This document shows, piece by piece, positions 1-7,594 of a stretch of DNA of 64,000 bases. The notes beneath the pieces were generated by a model. The model made no database searches, was not told the origin of the DNA, and saw only the letters and a list, made by a program, of their open reading frames with translations. Every line of letters begins with the position of its first letter. The first letter of the stretch is position 1. A program made the position numbers and the translations under genes. Origin of the DNA: an uncultured Sphaerochaeta sp. (GTDB lineage Bacteria > Spirochaetota > Spirochaetia > Sphaerochaetales > Sphaerochaetaceae); contig NZ_OY762555.1 of NCBI RefSeq assembly GCF_963666015.1, positions 62,001 to 126,000 on the forward strand. Direction: 5' to 3'.

Positions 1-288
1 CAAACTCCCGTCTTGCTTAAGCAGGGCACGGCAGCAACGGATGGATCCCAAACCAATTCCAATGATATCTTCCATGTTTCCCCGGAAGGCCTGGAGCATG
101 CCCTTGCAAGCTTGCTGCAGGCTATCCCACAAATCATCATCAGGATGTTCAGCCTTACCCTCTCCATAGAGATGGATTTCCTTGAGCGGCACCGTATTTG
201 AGCAGATTTCCTCCCCAAGGGTGTCAAACATGGTCACCTTGGTACTTTGTGTGCCTCCGTCAATTGCTACTATGTACTGCTGTTTCAT
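1..288 (-). CDS. FGGY-family carbohydrate kinase, N-terminal part
   Basis: Only the first 96 codons are present; the gene runs off the left edge. The start reads MKQQYIVAIDGGTQSTKVTM, the phosphate-1 loop (DGGTxSxK) of the FGGY sugar kinase family (xylulokinase, ribulokinase, glycerol kinase), which transfers phosphate from ATP to a sugar or polyol. A second conserved stretch, GIGLGSIRCCRALL, fits the following strand of the actin-like fold. It starts 34 bp after the SDR gene and is probably the last visible gene of the operon that begins with the FAD oxidase. The substrate cannot be told from this fragment. Confidence 0.85.
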   Translation of the reverse strand, partial: MKQQYIVAIDGGTQSTKVTMFDTLGEEICSNTVPLKEIHLYGEGKAEHPDDDLWDSLQQACKGMLQAFRGNMEDIIGIGLGSIRCCRALLKQDGSL

Positions 289-322
289 AATTTCTTCTTT
301 TTTCTTTGCTCTTTCCTGAGAA

Positions 323-1102
323 CTAACGTATCAGGAAACCACCGTCGATGGTAAGAACGGTTCCATTCACATAGTTGGAAGCATCGCTGGAGAGATAGAC
401 GCAAGAGCCCATCAAGTCGGTTGCTGTTCCCCATCGATTTGCAGGAATGTGGGAGACGATCACCTCATTACGTTTCTGGTCGCTGCGGGTTTTCTCTGTC
501 AACTTGGTTACAAAATACCCAGGAGCGATCGCATTGACCTGGACATTGTATTCTGCCAACTCATCACTCATAGCCTTCGTCAAACCCACGATACCATGTT
601 TTGATGCAGCGTATGCTGGTGACCAGCGTCCACCAAGAAAGGCATACAGGGATGCAATATTGATGATCTTTCCACTTCTTTGCCTGATCATATGGGGTGT
701 TACCTCATGTATCATCTCAAAGGCAGCGGTTAGATTCACCGCAATCATCTTGTCCCAGTCACTGCGATTGAATTCAGTGACATCCTCCTTGTTTATGCTG
801 ATACCCGCACAATTGACCAGGATGTCTATACTCCCCCACGTATCGATGCAAGTATCGACTACACGTTTGCATTCACCCTCTTCAGTGATATTGCTGTGAA
901 TATACTGATAGGCAACTCCGCAATCTTCAACCCACTGTTTTGTCTGTCCATCTTCTTCCATGATGCTGGCTACCATGACATTTGCTCCAGCCTTCGCCAG
1001 AGCTACTGAAAGGGGTTGCCCAAGACCGGTGTTCCCACCGGTGACAATGGCATTTTTACCTTTCAAGGAAAAGAAATCCATGGTGAAGTCAGGTATATTC
1101 AT
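323..1102 (-). CDS. SDR-family sugar/polyol dehydrogenase
   Basis: This is a 259-residue classical short-chain dehydrogenase. It has the cofactor loop TGGNTGLG near residue 21, the NCAG motif, the catalytic Ser in IASLYAF and the YAASK Tyr-Lys pair. The family oxidises or reduces a sugar, sugar acid or polyol with NAD(P). It looks closest to gluconate-5-dehydrogenase and 2-deoxy-gluconate-3-dehydrogenase types, but substrate cannot be read from sequence. Its ATG overlaps the etfA stop, so it is translationally coupled to the ETF genes, and a sugar kinase follows. A pathway that oxidises a polyol or sugar acid and then phosphorylates it is a reasonable inference. Confidence 0.88.
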   Translation of the reverse strand: MNIPDFTMDFFSLKGKNAIVTGGNTGLGQPLSVALAKAGANVMVASIMEEDGQTKQWVEDCGVAYQYIHSNITEEGECKRVVDTCIDTWGSIDILVNCAGISINKEDVTEFNRSDWDKMIAVNLTAAFEMIHEVTPHMIRQRSGKIINIASLYAFLGGRWSPAYAASKHGIVGLTKAMSDELAEYNVQVNAIAPGYFVTKLTEKTRSDQKRNEVIVSHIPANRWGTATDLMGSCVYLSSDASNYVNGTVLTIDGGFLIR

Positions 1103-2088
1103 TCGCTCTCTCCTCTGTCTTTTGTAATCTGATCGGGAGTTCTTTGCTCTGTATATAAAGCAAGCTTCTGTAACAGTTTTTCTATAAACGTCTTGGCATC
1201 CCCGACAACCACCACATCTGATATGCTGCCAATGGGTGCGTCAGGACTCGTATTCACTGAGAGTATCGTCTCCACATTCTGCAATCCTTCCACATGCTGG
1301 ATAGCCCCATCGATTCCAATGGCGATATACAGACGAGGACTGACAATCTTTCCTGATTGTCCTACCTGAATGCTACGGTTGGCAATCCCTTGGTCGACGA
1401 GTTTTCGGCTTGCAGATACTTCACCACCCAATTCTTTCGCCAGTGTTTCCAGCATCGGGTATGCTCTTCTTGCACCACCACCTCCTGAGATGAGAACATC
1501 GCTATCCCGTATGTCATAGGAAAGTGGTCTCTGCCTCCTCTCCAGAGGGGTAAGTGAGGAGGGCGATTCTTTCTCGCCTTCATAGTGCTGTACAACAGTC
1601 TTCACCTGTGACTTCAGCTCCCAGGAGAATATGCCTGGTTTGATGCTCAGGATAATTGGCGGATCACTCTTCATTGCGATACCTGCCAGCACATTCCCTG
1701 AGTAAGCTGTACGCACAAATTCCAAGTCCTCACCGTGCCTTTGGACATCGTTTATCTCCGCAACAAGGCCAACACCCATCCGTCTTGCAATTCGGGGAGC
1801 AACCATCCTTCCTACCCATGTCCCAGGAATGAGAATAGTGTCAAATGTATGGCGCTCGTGAAGGTCGATGATGATGGCACAGATATGCCGTGCATCTTCC
1901 TTGACGATTCCCTCATCTTGGACAAGGATAATGGTATCAAAACCCTCAGGCAGAGATTCTTGGTCGGATGAGAAGGCAAGGAGCCAAGACTCACTGTTCT
2001 TCTCGCCATGGATACGTCGGTTTACCTCGAGAAGAGCATCGCTTCGTTTTGGGTCTTCCGTATCCTGTAGGATCAAGGTTCGTTTCAT
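1099..2088 (-). CDS. etfA: Electron transfer flavoprotein, alpha subunit
   Basis: About 329 residues. The C-terminal half carries the ETF-alpha FAD-binding pattern, including SGGGGARRAYPML, the VDQGIA region, GQSGKIVSPRLYIAIGI and the final NTSPDAPIGSISDVVVVGD motif. It pairs with EtfB to move electrons between a flavin dehydrogenase and an acceptor. I place the start at MKRTLILQD (2088), one base after the etfB stop and preceded by AAGGGGG; a longer reading frame from 2142 would overlap etfB. No N-terminal ferredoxin domain is present, unlike the EtfA of the Acetobacterium lactate dehydrogenase complex. The neighbouring FAD oxidase is the likely electron donor. Confidence 0.9.
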   Translation of the reverse strand: MKRTLILQDTEDPKRSDALLEVNRRIHGEKNSESWLLAFSSDQESLPEGFDTIILVQDEGIVKEDARHICAIIIDLHERHTFDTILIPGTWVGRMVAPRIARRMGVGLVAEINDVQRHGEDLEFVRTAYSGNVLAGIAMKSDPPIILSIKPGIFSWELKSQVKTVVQHYEGEKESPSSLTPLERRQRPLSYDIRDSDVLISGGGGARRAYPMLETLAKELGGEVSASRKLVDQGIANRSIQVGQSGKIVSPRLYIAIGIDGAIQHVEGLQNVETILSVNTSPDAPIGSISDVVVVGDAKTFIEKLLQKLALYTEQRTPDQITKDRGESE

Positions 2089-2089
2089 A

Positions 2090-2884
2090 CTACATAAACC
2101 CCCTTTCCTTGAGATAAGAGAGTACAAATTCAATCCCCTCATCGTCCGCTTCGACTACGGTTCTCGTCCTTTTCCGGCTCTTTGCCTCATAGGTGTTGAC
2201 CACCTTGGTTAAAGAGCCTTCCAAGCCCACATGAGAAGGGTTTAAAGCCATTTCCTTGTTGGTAAGTATGGTTAGTTTTTCTGATACATCCCGCTGCAGG
2301 TCTGCATAGGAGGGATAGGGGAGCTTACAAGTATTGTTCCTGGAGAGGCTCAACACACCAGGTAGCTGCATCGACCAGGTGGAGTCCTCCCTTTCCCCTT
2401 CAACCGAGAATACTGCCAGACTGCTTGTTGTAATTTCAATGTCAATTTCATTGACATCGAGCACATGATCAAGGTCGAGCATTTCTGCAATCTGGGCAGG
2501 AACCTGGGATGTTGCACCATCGAGCGACCGGCTTCCGCTCAAGAGTACGTCAAACGATTGGCTCTTGAGATACGACCCCAACACCTCACTGGTTGCATAG
2601 GTGTCACTCCCTGCAAAGAGAGGATCGGAAATCAGTATACCCTGGTCCACTGGAAGCCTGAGCAGGTCGTGCATATGAGGGATTACCGAAGTGGGCGCCA
2701 TCGAGACCACTTGGAGATGGGATTCAGGGTGTTTCTCCTTTAGCTTGAAGGCAAAGGAGAGAGCGCTCACATCATCCGGATTCAACACCATCCTGGTGTG
2801 GTTCCTTATCATGCTACTGGCTTCATAGTCATAGCCGAACCCTGTAATGTCTGGGACGAATTTAACCAAGCATATGATGTTCAT
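2090..2884 (-). CDS. etfB: Electron transfer flavoprotein, beta subunit
   Basis: 264 residues with the ETF-beta layout: N-terminal MNIICLVKFVPD, the NPDDVSALSFAFKLKE stretch, GSDTYATSEVLGSYL, and the SGSRSLDGATSQVPAQIAEML signature that binds AMP or a second FAD. It forms a heterodimer with the EtfA encoded immediately downstream. The gene lies 12 bp after the FAD oxidase, so all three are one transcript. Whether this ETF bifurcates electrons (two FADs, NADH and ferredoxin coupling) cannot be decided by eye; comparison with known bifurcating EtfB sequences would settle it. Confidence 0.9.
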   Translation of the reverse strand: MNIICLVKFVPDITGFGYDYEASSMIRNHTRMVLNPDDVSALSFAFKLKEKHPESHLQVVSMAPTSVIPHMHDLLRLPVDQGILISDPLFAGSDTYATSEVLGSYLKSQSFDVLLSGSRSLDGATSQVPAQIAEMLDLDHVLDVNEIDIEITTSSLAVFSVEGEREDSTWSMQLPGVLSLSRNNTCKLPYPSYADLQRDVSEKLTILTNKEMALNPSHVGLEGSLTKVVNTYEAKSRKRTRTVVEADDEGIEFVLSYLKERGFM

Positions 2885-2896
2885 AGTGACACCAGG

Positions 2897-4366
2897 TTAT
2901 TGGTACTTCTTACCTTCTTCCTGTGGGAAGATGGTGCCAAAGTTCATGATGCCGTTGGGATCAAATGCCTCTTTCAGTTTCTCCAGCATATAGTAGGCTG
3001 AACCATGCTCCTGTTCGGTCCATTCATTGCGGAATTTGCCAATTCCATGATGGTGACACATTGACCCGCCAAGCTTGAGGGTTTCCTCAACAATGATCCG
3101 TTGCATTGGGTGGTGGTATACCCGCATTTCATCTTCTGGTGCACAATGGATATCGTAGTTGTACACGAAGTACATGTTGGTTCCGTTGATATAACTATGG
3201 GAAGAGTGACCGCCAAGCATGGTCAGATCATGGAAACGTGGATACTCATCCTTCACGCGCTTGATCACATTGTGGTAGATTTTTGTGATCGTACCCCAGT
3301 CTGCAGAGATTTCGGTGGTGAAGCCGGAGTGGCTGTCATGTTCTTTCATTCCTTCATACTCATCGTCTATGTCTTGCTGGGACCAGTTGAGGTTGTTGAA
3401 CCAGTTTTCAATATGTTTGCTGTCAACCTGTTCAATGATGCCTCCCTTGAATTTTTCGACAGCCTGTTCGATTGCCTCTCCTGTAGCTTTTACAATTCCT
3501 TCAGGGCCTTCTGCCATGAACAGTAGTACGCACTTGTTCTTATGGAAGTGGTAGAAATGCTGTGCAGCATCTTCCTCACTGTAGGTACGGGCAACCGAGG
3601 GTCTGAAGCCGTTTACCATGACTTCCCTCAATACCTTGATGCCGGTATCGACATCCTTGATGAGATACCCATAGAATTTGTTGTTGTCAGGATAGAACTT
3701 GAACATCTTTACCGTTACTTCGGTGATGTAACACAGTGATCCTTCATTGCCAATGGCGATATGACGAATATCGGGACCACCTGAACGTCTGGGAACATTC
3801 TTGATTCTGGAGATATGCCCGTCTGGGAATACGCACTCAAGTCCGACTACCATGTCCTCGATTGCCCCATAGAGGGTGGAGAACTGTCCAATACTCCGGG
3901 TTGCGACCAATCCACCCAGTTTTGCTACAGGCTTTGACTGTGGTGAGTGGCCGGTGGTAAAACCTTCCTTTCTCAGGGCATCTTCCAGTACTTGCAGGGG
4001 AACTCCCGCCTGTACGGTTGCCTGCATGTTATAGGTATCGATATTGATGATACTGTCTAAGTTCAGTGCATCTATGACGAGTGTCTGTTCCTTCCAGTTC
4101 TCAAGACCACCCTCTGTTGCTGTTTTTCCAGCACGGGGGATCACGTTGATCTTATTGGTATTACAGAACACAAGCAGGTCGCGAACCTGCTGGGGAGAGT
4201 CGGGGTAGACGATTGCCAGCGGGGAGGGTACATCGAGTACGTTCCTTGCTTTTGCATATTTCTTATATCTATCTGCAGATGCATCATAGAGATCTTCACT
4301 GTTGGTGTTGATCTGGGTAGGTTTCAGCATTGTTTTCAACTGTTCAAGAATCTTTTCGTTATTCAC
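2897..4366 (-). CDS. FAD-linked oxidase (VAO/GlcD-AGPS family)
   Basis: About 489 residues. The N-terminal PCMH-type FAD domain shows AIVYPDSPQQVRDLL, PRAGKTATEGG, KLGGLVATRSIGQFSTLYGAIEDMV and GLECVFPDG. The C-terminal cap ends with GGSMCHHHGIGKFR. The HHHG(I/V)GK segment resembles the triple-His motif of alkyl-DHAP synthases; D-lactate/glycolate dehydrogenases in the same superfamily are the alternative. A GTG start at 4366 preceded by GGAGGA is preferred over an upstream ATG at 4453. Leading an operon with EtfBA implies the reduced FAD is reoxidised by ETF, which favours a 2-hydroxyacid or polyol dehydrogenase role. The substrate is unknown. Confidence 0.82.
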   Translation of the reverse strand: MNNEKILEQLKTMLKPTQINTNSEDLYDASADRYKKYAKARNVLDVPSPLAIVYPDSPQQVRDLLVFCNTNKINVIPRAGKTATEGGLENWKEQTLVIDALNLDSIINIDTYNMQATVQAGVPLQVLEDALRKEGFTTGHSPQSKPVAKLGGLVATRSIGQFSTLYGAIEDMVVGLECVFPDGHISRIKNVPRRSGGPDIRHIAIGNEGSLCYITEVTVKMFKFYPDNNKFYGYLIKDVDTGIKVLREVMVNGFRPSVARTYSEEDAAQHFYHFHKNKCVLLFMAEGPEGIVKATGEAIEQAVEKFKGGIIEQVDSKHIENWFNNLNWSQQDIDDEYEGMKEHDSHSGFTTEISADWGTITKIYHNVIKRVKDEYPRFHDLTMLGGHSSHSYINGTNMYFVYNYDIHCAPEDEMRVYHHPMQRIIVEETLKLGGSMCHHHGIGKFRNEWTEQEHGSAYYMLEKLKEAFDPNGIMNFGTIFPQEEGKKYQ

Positions 4367-4456
4367 ACATTCCTCCAAAGGTCTAGGTGACAAGTCCAGA
4401 TAGGTATCTGAACACTCTATCCATAGGGTAAAGGTCATCGTATGTAATGTCAATGA

Positions 4457-4516
4457 ATATGGAAAAATATCTAGTAATAAGAATTTAAATTACAATAAAA
4501 GGAAAATTTTCCATAT
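4457..4516. promoter_or_regulatory. Inverted repeats in the oxidase/RpiR divergent region
   Basis: This AT-rich stretch holds a perfect 12-bp palindrome, GGAAAATTTTCC, at 4501-4512. It also holds an arm ATATGGAAAA (4457-4466) that is the exact inverse of TTTTCCATAT (4507-4516). It sits between the start of the minus-strand oxidase operon and the RpiR gene. Half-sites of this kind suit a dimeric regulator, and the adjacent RpiR protein is the obvious candidate. Assignment as its operator is inference. Confidence 0.45.
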
Positions 4517-4543
4517 AAATACTGGTTATTGGCCCAGTTTACC

Positions 4544-4572
4544 TTTACACTCCTTGTATGAGTGTTTACACT
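4544..4572 (+). promoter_or_regulatory. Sigma70-type promoter for the RpiR gene
   Basis: TTTACA (4544-4549), a 17-bp spacer and TACACT (4567-4572) form a good promoter 36 bp before the TTG start. The spacer contains the inverted repeat ACACTC-7-GAGTGT (4547-4565), which could be an operator for autoregulation. Confidence 0.5.
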
Positions 4573-4607
4573 GATTACCGTTACTAAAGGAAAAAGGATA
4601 TACTGTT

Positions 4608-5315
4608 TTGAATACGATAGACTTACATACATTGAATCCCCTGGAGCGTCACATCCATGAGGTCTTGCTTGCCCAACGTGATACGCATGGTACCTTACGC
4701 ATCACCCAGGCTGCTGAGATATGCAATTGCTCAGTATCGAAAATCTCAAAGTTTGTAAAAAAACTTGGATTTCATAATTATAAACAATACATGGAATTTT
4801 TGAGTGGGAAGGATGTGATCGGGTATACCTCAACAAACGAGATACAGCGTATACGTGCTTTCCTCGATACCTTCGATTCCCAACTGGTGGACGATCTTCA
4901 TTCCATGATACTGGATCATAAAAAATTGGTCCTCTTTGGGTATGGCCCTTCACTGCTCTGCGCGGAATACTTCGCCTATCGGTTCAGGAACTGTACCGAT
5001 ATAACGACCATGGCTGTTTCTGACCCCATTGCTGTCAAGAATATGGTGGATGAGACAACGCTGCTTGTCATACTGACAGAAACTGGTCGTTTTCACTCCT
5101 TTCAGGATGTATACTCTACAGCTAAGAACAAAGGGTGTGATGTGATCATCATTTCGGAGGAATTCAATACGGAACTGGTCACCCAATGTGACAAGATTTT
5201 CTATTTGGCACAGCATGCTCAACCAGAGTATTTGCAAGCCTATGAGAAATCGCGAACCACATTCTTCATTTTCCTTGAAGAGGTCATCCAACGGTTTCTT
5301 CCTCATCAATCTTGA
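4608..5315 (+). CDS. RpiR/MurR-family transcriptional regulator
   Basis: 235 residues. An N-terminal helix-turn-helix of the RpiR type (ITQAAEICNCSVSKISKFVKKLGF, about residues 27-50) is followed by a SIS sugar-phosphate-isomerase fold (about 95-225) with LVLFGYGPSLLCAEYFAYRF and VILTETGRFHSF. Family members sense a phosphosugar and control its catabolic operon. The start is TTG, with AAAGGAAAAAGGA upstream. It is divergent from the oxidase-ETF-SDR-kinase operon, its probable target, and is followed 37 bp later by an MDR oxidoreductase on the same strand. Confidence 0.85.
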   Translation: MNTIDLHTLNPLERHIHEVLLAQRDTHGTLRITQAAEICNCSVSKISKFVKKLGFHNYKQYMEFLSGKDVIGYTSTNEIQRIRAFLDTFDSQLVDDLHSMILDHKKLVLFGYGPSLLCAEYFAYRFRNCTDITTMAVSDPIAVKNMVDETTLLVILTETGRFHSFQDVYSTAKNKGCDVIIISEEFNTELVTQCDKIFYLAQHAQPEYLQAYEKSRTTFFIFLEEVIQRFLPHQS

Positions 5316-5352
5316 GAGGACGGAACTCGTTTCAATATCAGGAGAGGACAGT

Positions 5353-6435
5353 ATGAGTACCATACCACGAACAATGAAAGCGGTTGTAACTAAATCCAAC
5401 GGGGGGTATGAGCAGTTGCAGTACCAGGATGTTCCTGTTCCTGAGCTTCTTCCTGGTACGGTTTTGCTGAAAGTACTTTCAGCCGGAGTCAACAATACGG
5501 ATATCAATACCCGTTTGGGGTGGTATGCTGCCAAGGTTAAGAAAGGAACCCTTGCACTCTCCTCAGGAGAAATAGAAAACAGTATGGATGGGGGATGGAA
5601 GGAGAAGACTCCTTTTCCTCTCATCCAGGGAACGGATTGTTGTGGACGCGTGGTAGCTGTAGGAAGTGGACAGGATGCACACTTGCTAAACTCGCGTGTC
5701 CTTGTTCGTCCTTGTATGAGGAGCTCTGGTTGGGAATCACTGGAGACCATATGGCTGGGCTCTGACTGCGATGGCGCGTTTGCTGAGTATGTACGCGTTC
5801 CTACTCCAGATGTGTTTCCTGTTGACTGTGAGTGGAGTGATGAGGAGCTGGGAACCATTCCCTGTGCCTATGGTACCGCTGAGAATATGCTGCATCGCGC
5901 CTCTGTACAGGACGGTGATATCGTATTGGTGCGTGGTTCTTCTGGTGGAGTTGGCTCAGCGGTAGTCCAACTTGCTGGGCGCCGGGGTGCAAGGGTGATT
6001 GCTGTTACCAGCAAAGGAAAAAAGAGAGAGGTTGCTTCTCTCGCTGTGGAGAGGGTAATAACACACGAGGAGCTTGCTAGTGGAGTCCTTCCCTCAAATT
6101 CTGTTGATGTGGTAGTTGATAATGTAGCTGGTCCTGACTTTGGTGAGATGCTGAACCTGCTGAAGAGAGGAGGGTGTTTGGTAACCTCCGGTGCTATTGC
6201 TGGTGCACAGGTAACCATTGATTTACGATCACTTTATCTTAAGGATTTGCGACTCATTGGCTGTACTGCTTGGGCTGAACCGGTATTCAGAGATGTTATC
6301 TCCTACATCGAACAGGGCGAGATCCGCCCACTGCTTGCAGGAGTATTTCCCATGGAAGAGATAGCAGCAGCACAACAGGAATTCTCCCGGAAACACCATG
6401 TTGGGAAACTGGTACTTTTGCCTCATCAGGTATAG
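5353..6435 (+). CDS. Zinc-independent MDR alcohol/quinone oxidoreductase
   Basis: About 360 residues of the medium-chain dehydrogenase family. The GroES-like N-terminal half includes LLKVLSAGVNNTDIN and the IQGTDCCGRVVAVG strand. The Rossmann half has the NADPH loop RGSSGGVGSAVVQLAGRRGA. The usual zinc-site GHE motif is absent, which points to the quinone-oxidoreductase/zeta-crystallin branch. The start at 5353 is chosen because GGAGAGGA precedes it and the N-terminus TMKAVV is typical. It is probably co-transcribed with the RpiR gene and may act on the same sugar or polyol pathway. The substrate is unknown. Confidence 0.8.
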   Translation: MSTIPRTMKAVVTKSNGGYEQLQYQDVPVPELLPGTVLLKVLSAGVNNTDINTRLGWYAAKVKKGTLALSSGEIENSMDGGWKEKTPFPLIQGTDCCGRVVAVGSGQDAHLLNSRVLVRPCMRSSGWESLETIWLGSDCDGAFAEYVRVPTPDVFPVDCEWSDEELGTIPCAYGTAENMLHRASVQDGDIVLVRGSSGGVGSAVVQLAGRRGARVIAVTSKGKKREVASLAVERVITHEELASGVLPSNSVDVVVDNVAGPDFGEMLNLLKRGGCLVTSGAIAGAQVTIDLRSLYLKDLRLIGCTAWAEPVFRDVISYIEQGEIRPLLAGVFPMEEIAAAQQEFSRKHHVGKLVLLPHQV

Positions 6436-6559
6436 AGAGAACCAACAATCCGTCTCTTTACTAAAAAATCTTTACAAATATGCAAAAATGACCTAATCCT
6501 CCTGCTTTGTTTGGTAAAATTGGTGTAGTACCATACAAGGAAGTTAAGGAGGATGTCTT

Positions 6560-6949
6560 ATGAAATTATTGTGGGTACTACTCGTGGTAGCACTGATCAT
6601 TGTCGTGGTTTTTCTGTTGTATCGTAGAATTGAGAACAAGTTGAATGCGTTGCCTGGTCTTCCTATTGCTGATATAGATTTCCGCCAGGTTCCCGATGGG
6701 ATCTACAGTGGTTCCTACGCTACCTTTCCTGTACGGGTGAAGATTGAGGCAAAAATGGATTCAGGTAAGTTAACGGACTTGTCTTTGTTGGAACATCGTA
6801 ATGGACAAGGGCAGAAAGCCGAAAAAATTCTCCAGGATGTTCTTTCTTCCCAGCATCTTCAAGTTGATACTATTTCTGGTGCAACGTACAGCAGTGTGGT
6901 GATGCTCAAGGCTATTGAGTCGGCTCTTACAGAGCAAAAATCTCTCTAA
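6560..6949 (+). CDS. Membrane-anchored FMN-binding domain protein
   Basis: 129 residues with one N-terminal membrane helix (about 3-20) and an FMN_bind domain. Residues 103-109, DTISGAT, match the DxxSGA(T/S) flavinylation motif of NqrC, RnfG and related proteins, in which the Thr (here 109) receives FMN covalently through ApbE. The protein therefore probably carries FMN outside the cytoplasmic membrane and passes electrons. It stands alone with its own SD (AAGGAGG) and no ApbE is in this window. The next gene encodes another small membrane-anchored protein. Confidence 0.8.
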   Translation: MKLLWVLLVVALIIVVVFLLYRRIENKLNALPGLPIADIDFRQVPDGIYSGSYATFPVRVKIEAKMDSGKLTDLSLLEHRNGQGQKAEKILQDVLSSQHLQVDTISGATYSSVVMLKAIESALTEQKSL

Positions 6950-6994
6950 TTTCTTTTCTTATAACGCTAAAATACTGGCTATAAAGGAAAAGGA

Positions 6995-7023
6995 TTGAGA
7001 ATCGGTCTAGATTGAGGTATGCT
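6995..7023 (+). promoter_or_regulatory. Sigma70-type promoter
   Basis: TTGAGA (6995-7000), a 17-bp spacer and TATGCT (7018-7023) lie about 60 bp before the 7085 gene. This suggests the small membrane protein is transcribed separately from the FMN-binding gene. Confidence 0.5.
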
Positions 7024-7084
7024 AAGAGTAGTAAACAGCGTATAAGTTCCCCTCTTGGGTAACGATACATAGATAGGAGAAGCT

Positions 7085-7561
7085 ATGAACACAAGCTACG
7101 AGAAAGAGCGTCTGAAAAAAACTACTATCGTCTATCTAGTGGTTATGGTACTCATCGTTGTGTTGATTCTGCTTGCTGTGCAGGACACACAGGTCAAGAC
7201 TGTCGCTGTTATTTTGGTCCTGTTGGTAGGAGCTGCTGCAATTATTGTGCAATGGCTGTTACTCGGAAAGAAAGGTGATGCAACGAAGATGCAAGAACCG
7301 GTTAAACCTGTACAGAGTGCACCAAAAGCAGAAAAGCCTGTTCAGAAAGCTAGCTCACCAGTACCTCCCAAGCAGGAGAAGAAAGAGGAAGCCCCAAAAG
7401 AGGAAGTTTCTACCCAAACCGGGTCACAGTGTGAGACTGCTGGAGTCTACCACTGCTCCGAACATCCCGACAAGACGGTCACCATGGAGGAAGGCAAGCG
7501 CTTCCCCCCATGCAGAGGGGATGATAAGGGACATAGTGCTACCTGGGTCCTGGAGTCATAA
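7085..7561 (+). CDS. Small membrane protein with a C-terminal Cys-containing YjzC-like tail
   Basis: 158 residues. Two hydrophobic helices (about 14-30 and 38-58) are followed by a charged Pro/Lys/Glu linker (about 65-118). The compact C-terminal segment reads AGVYHCSEHPDKTVTMEEG then FPPCRGDDKGHSATW. The pattern G-x-Y-x-C ... G-x-x-F-P-P-C ... W resembles short YjzC-like or zinc-ribbon tails. No function is known to me. A weak promoter and SD (GGAGAAGC) precede it, and the Gfo/Idh gene follows by 33 bp. Confidence 0.65.
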   Translation: MNTSYEKERLKKTTIVYLVVMVLIVVLILLAVQDTQVKTVAVILVLLVGAAAIIVQWLLLGKKGDATKMQEPVKPVQSAPKAEKPVQKASSPVPPKQEKKEEAPKEEVSTQTGSQCETAGVYHCSEHPDKTVTMEEGKRFPPCRGDDKGHSATWVLES

Positions 7562-7594
7562 GGCATTTCTCAATATATTTTTCTGGAGAAGTTT

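Noticed and set aside
4950..5858. 302-codon minus-strand frame across the RpiR and MDR genes
   Set aside because: It spans two recognised plus-strand genes and has Ser/Pro/Thr-rich antisense composition.
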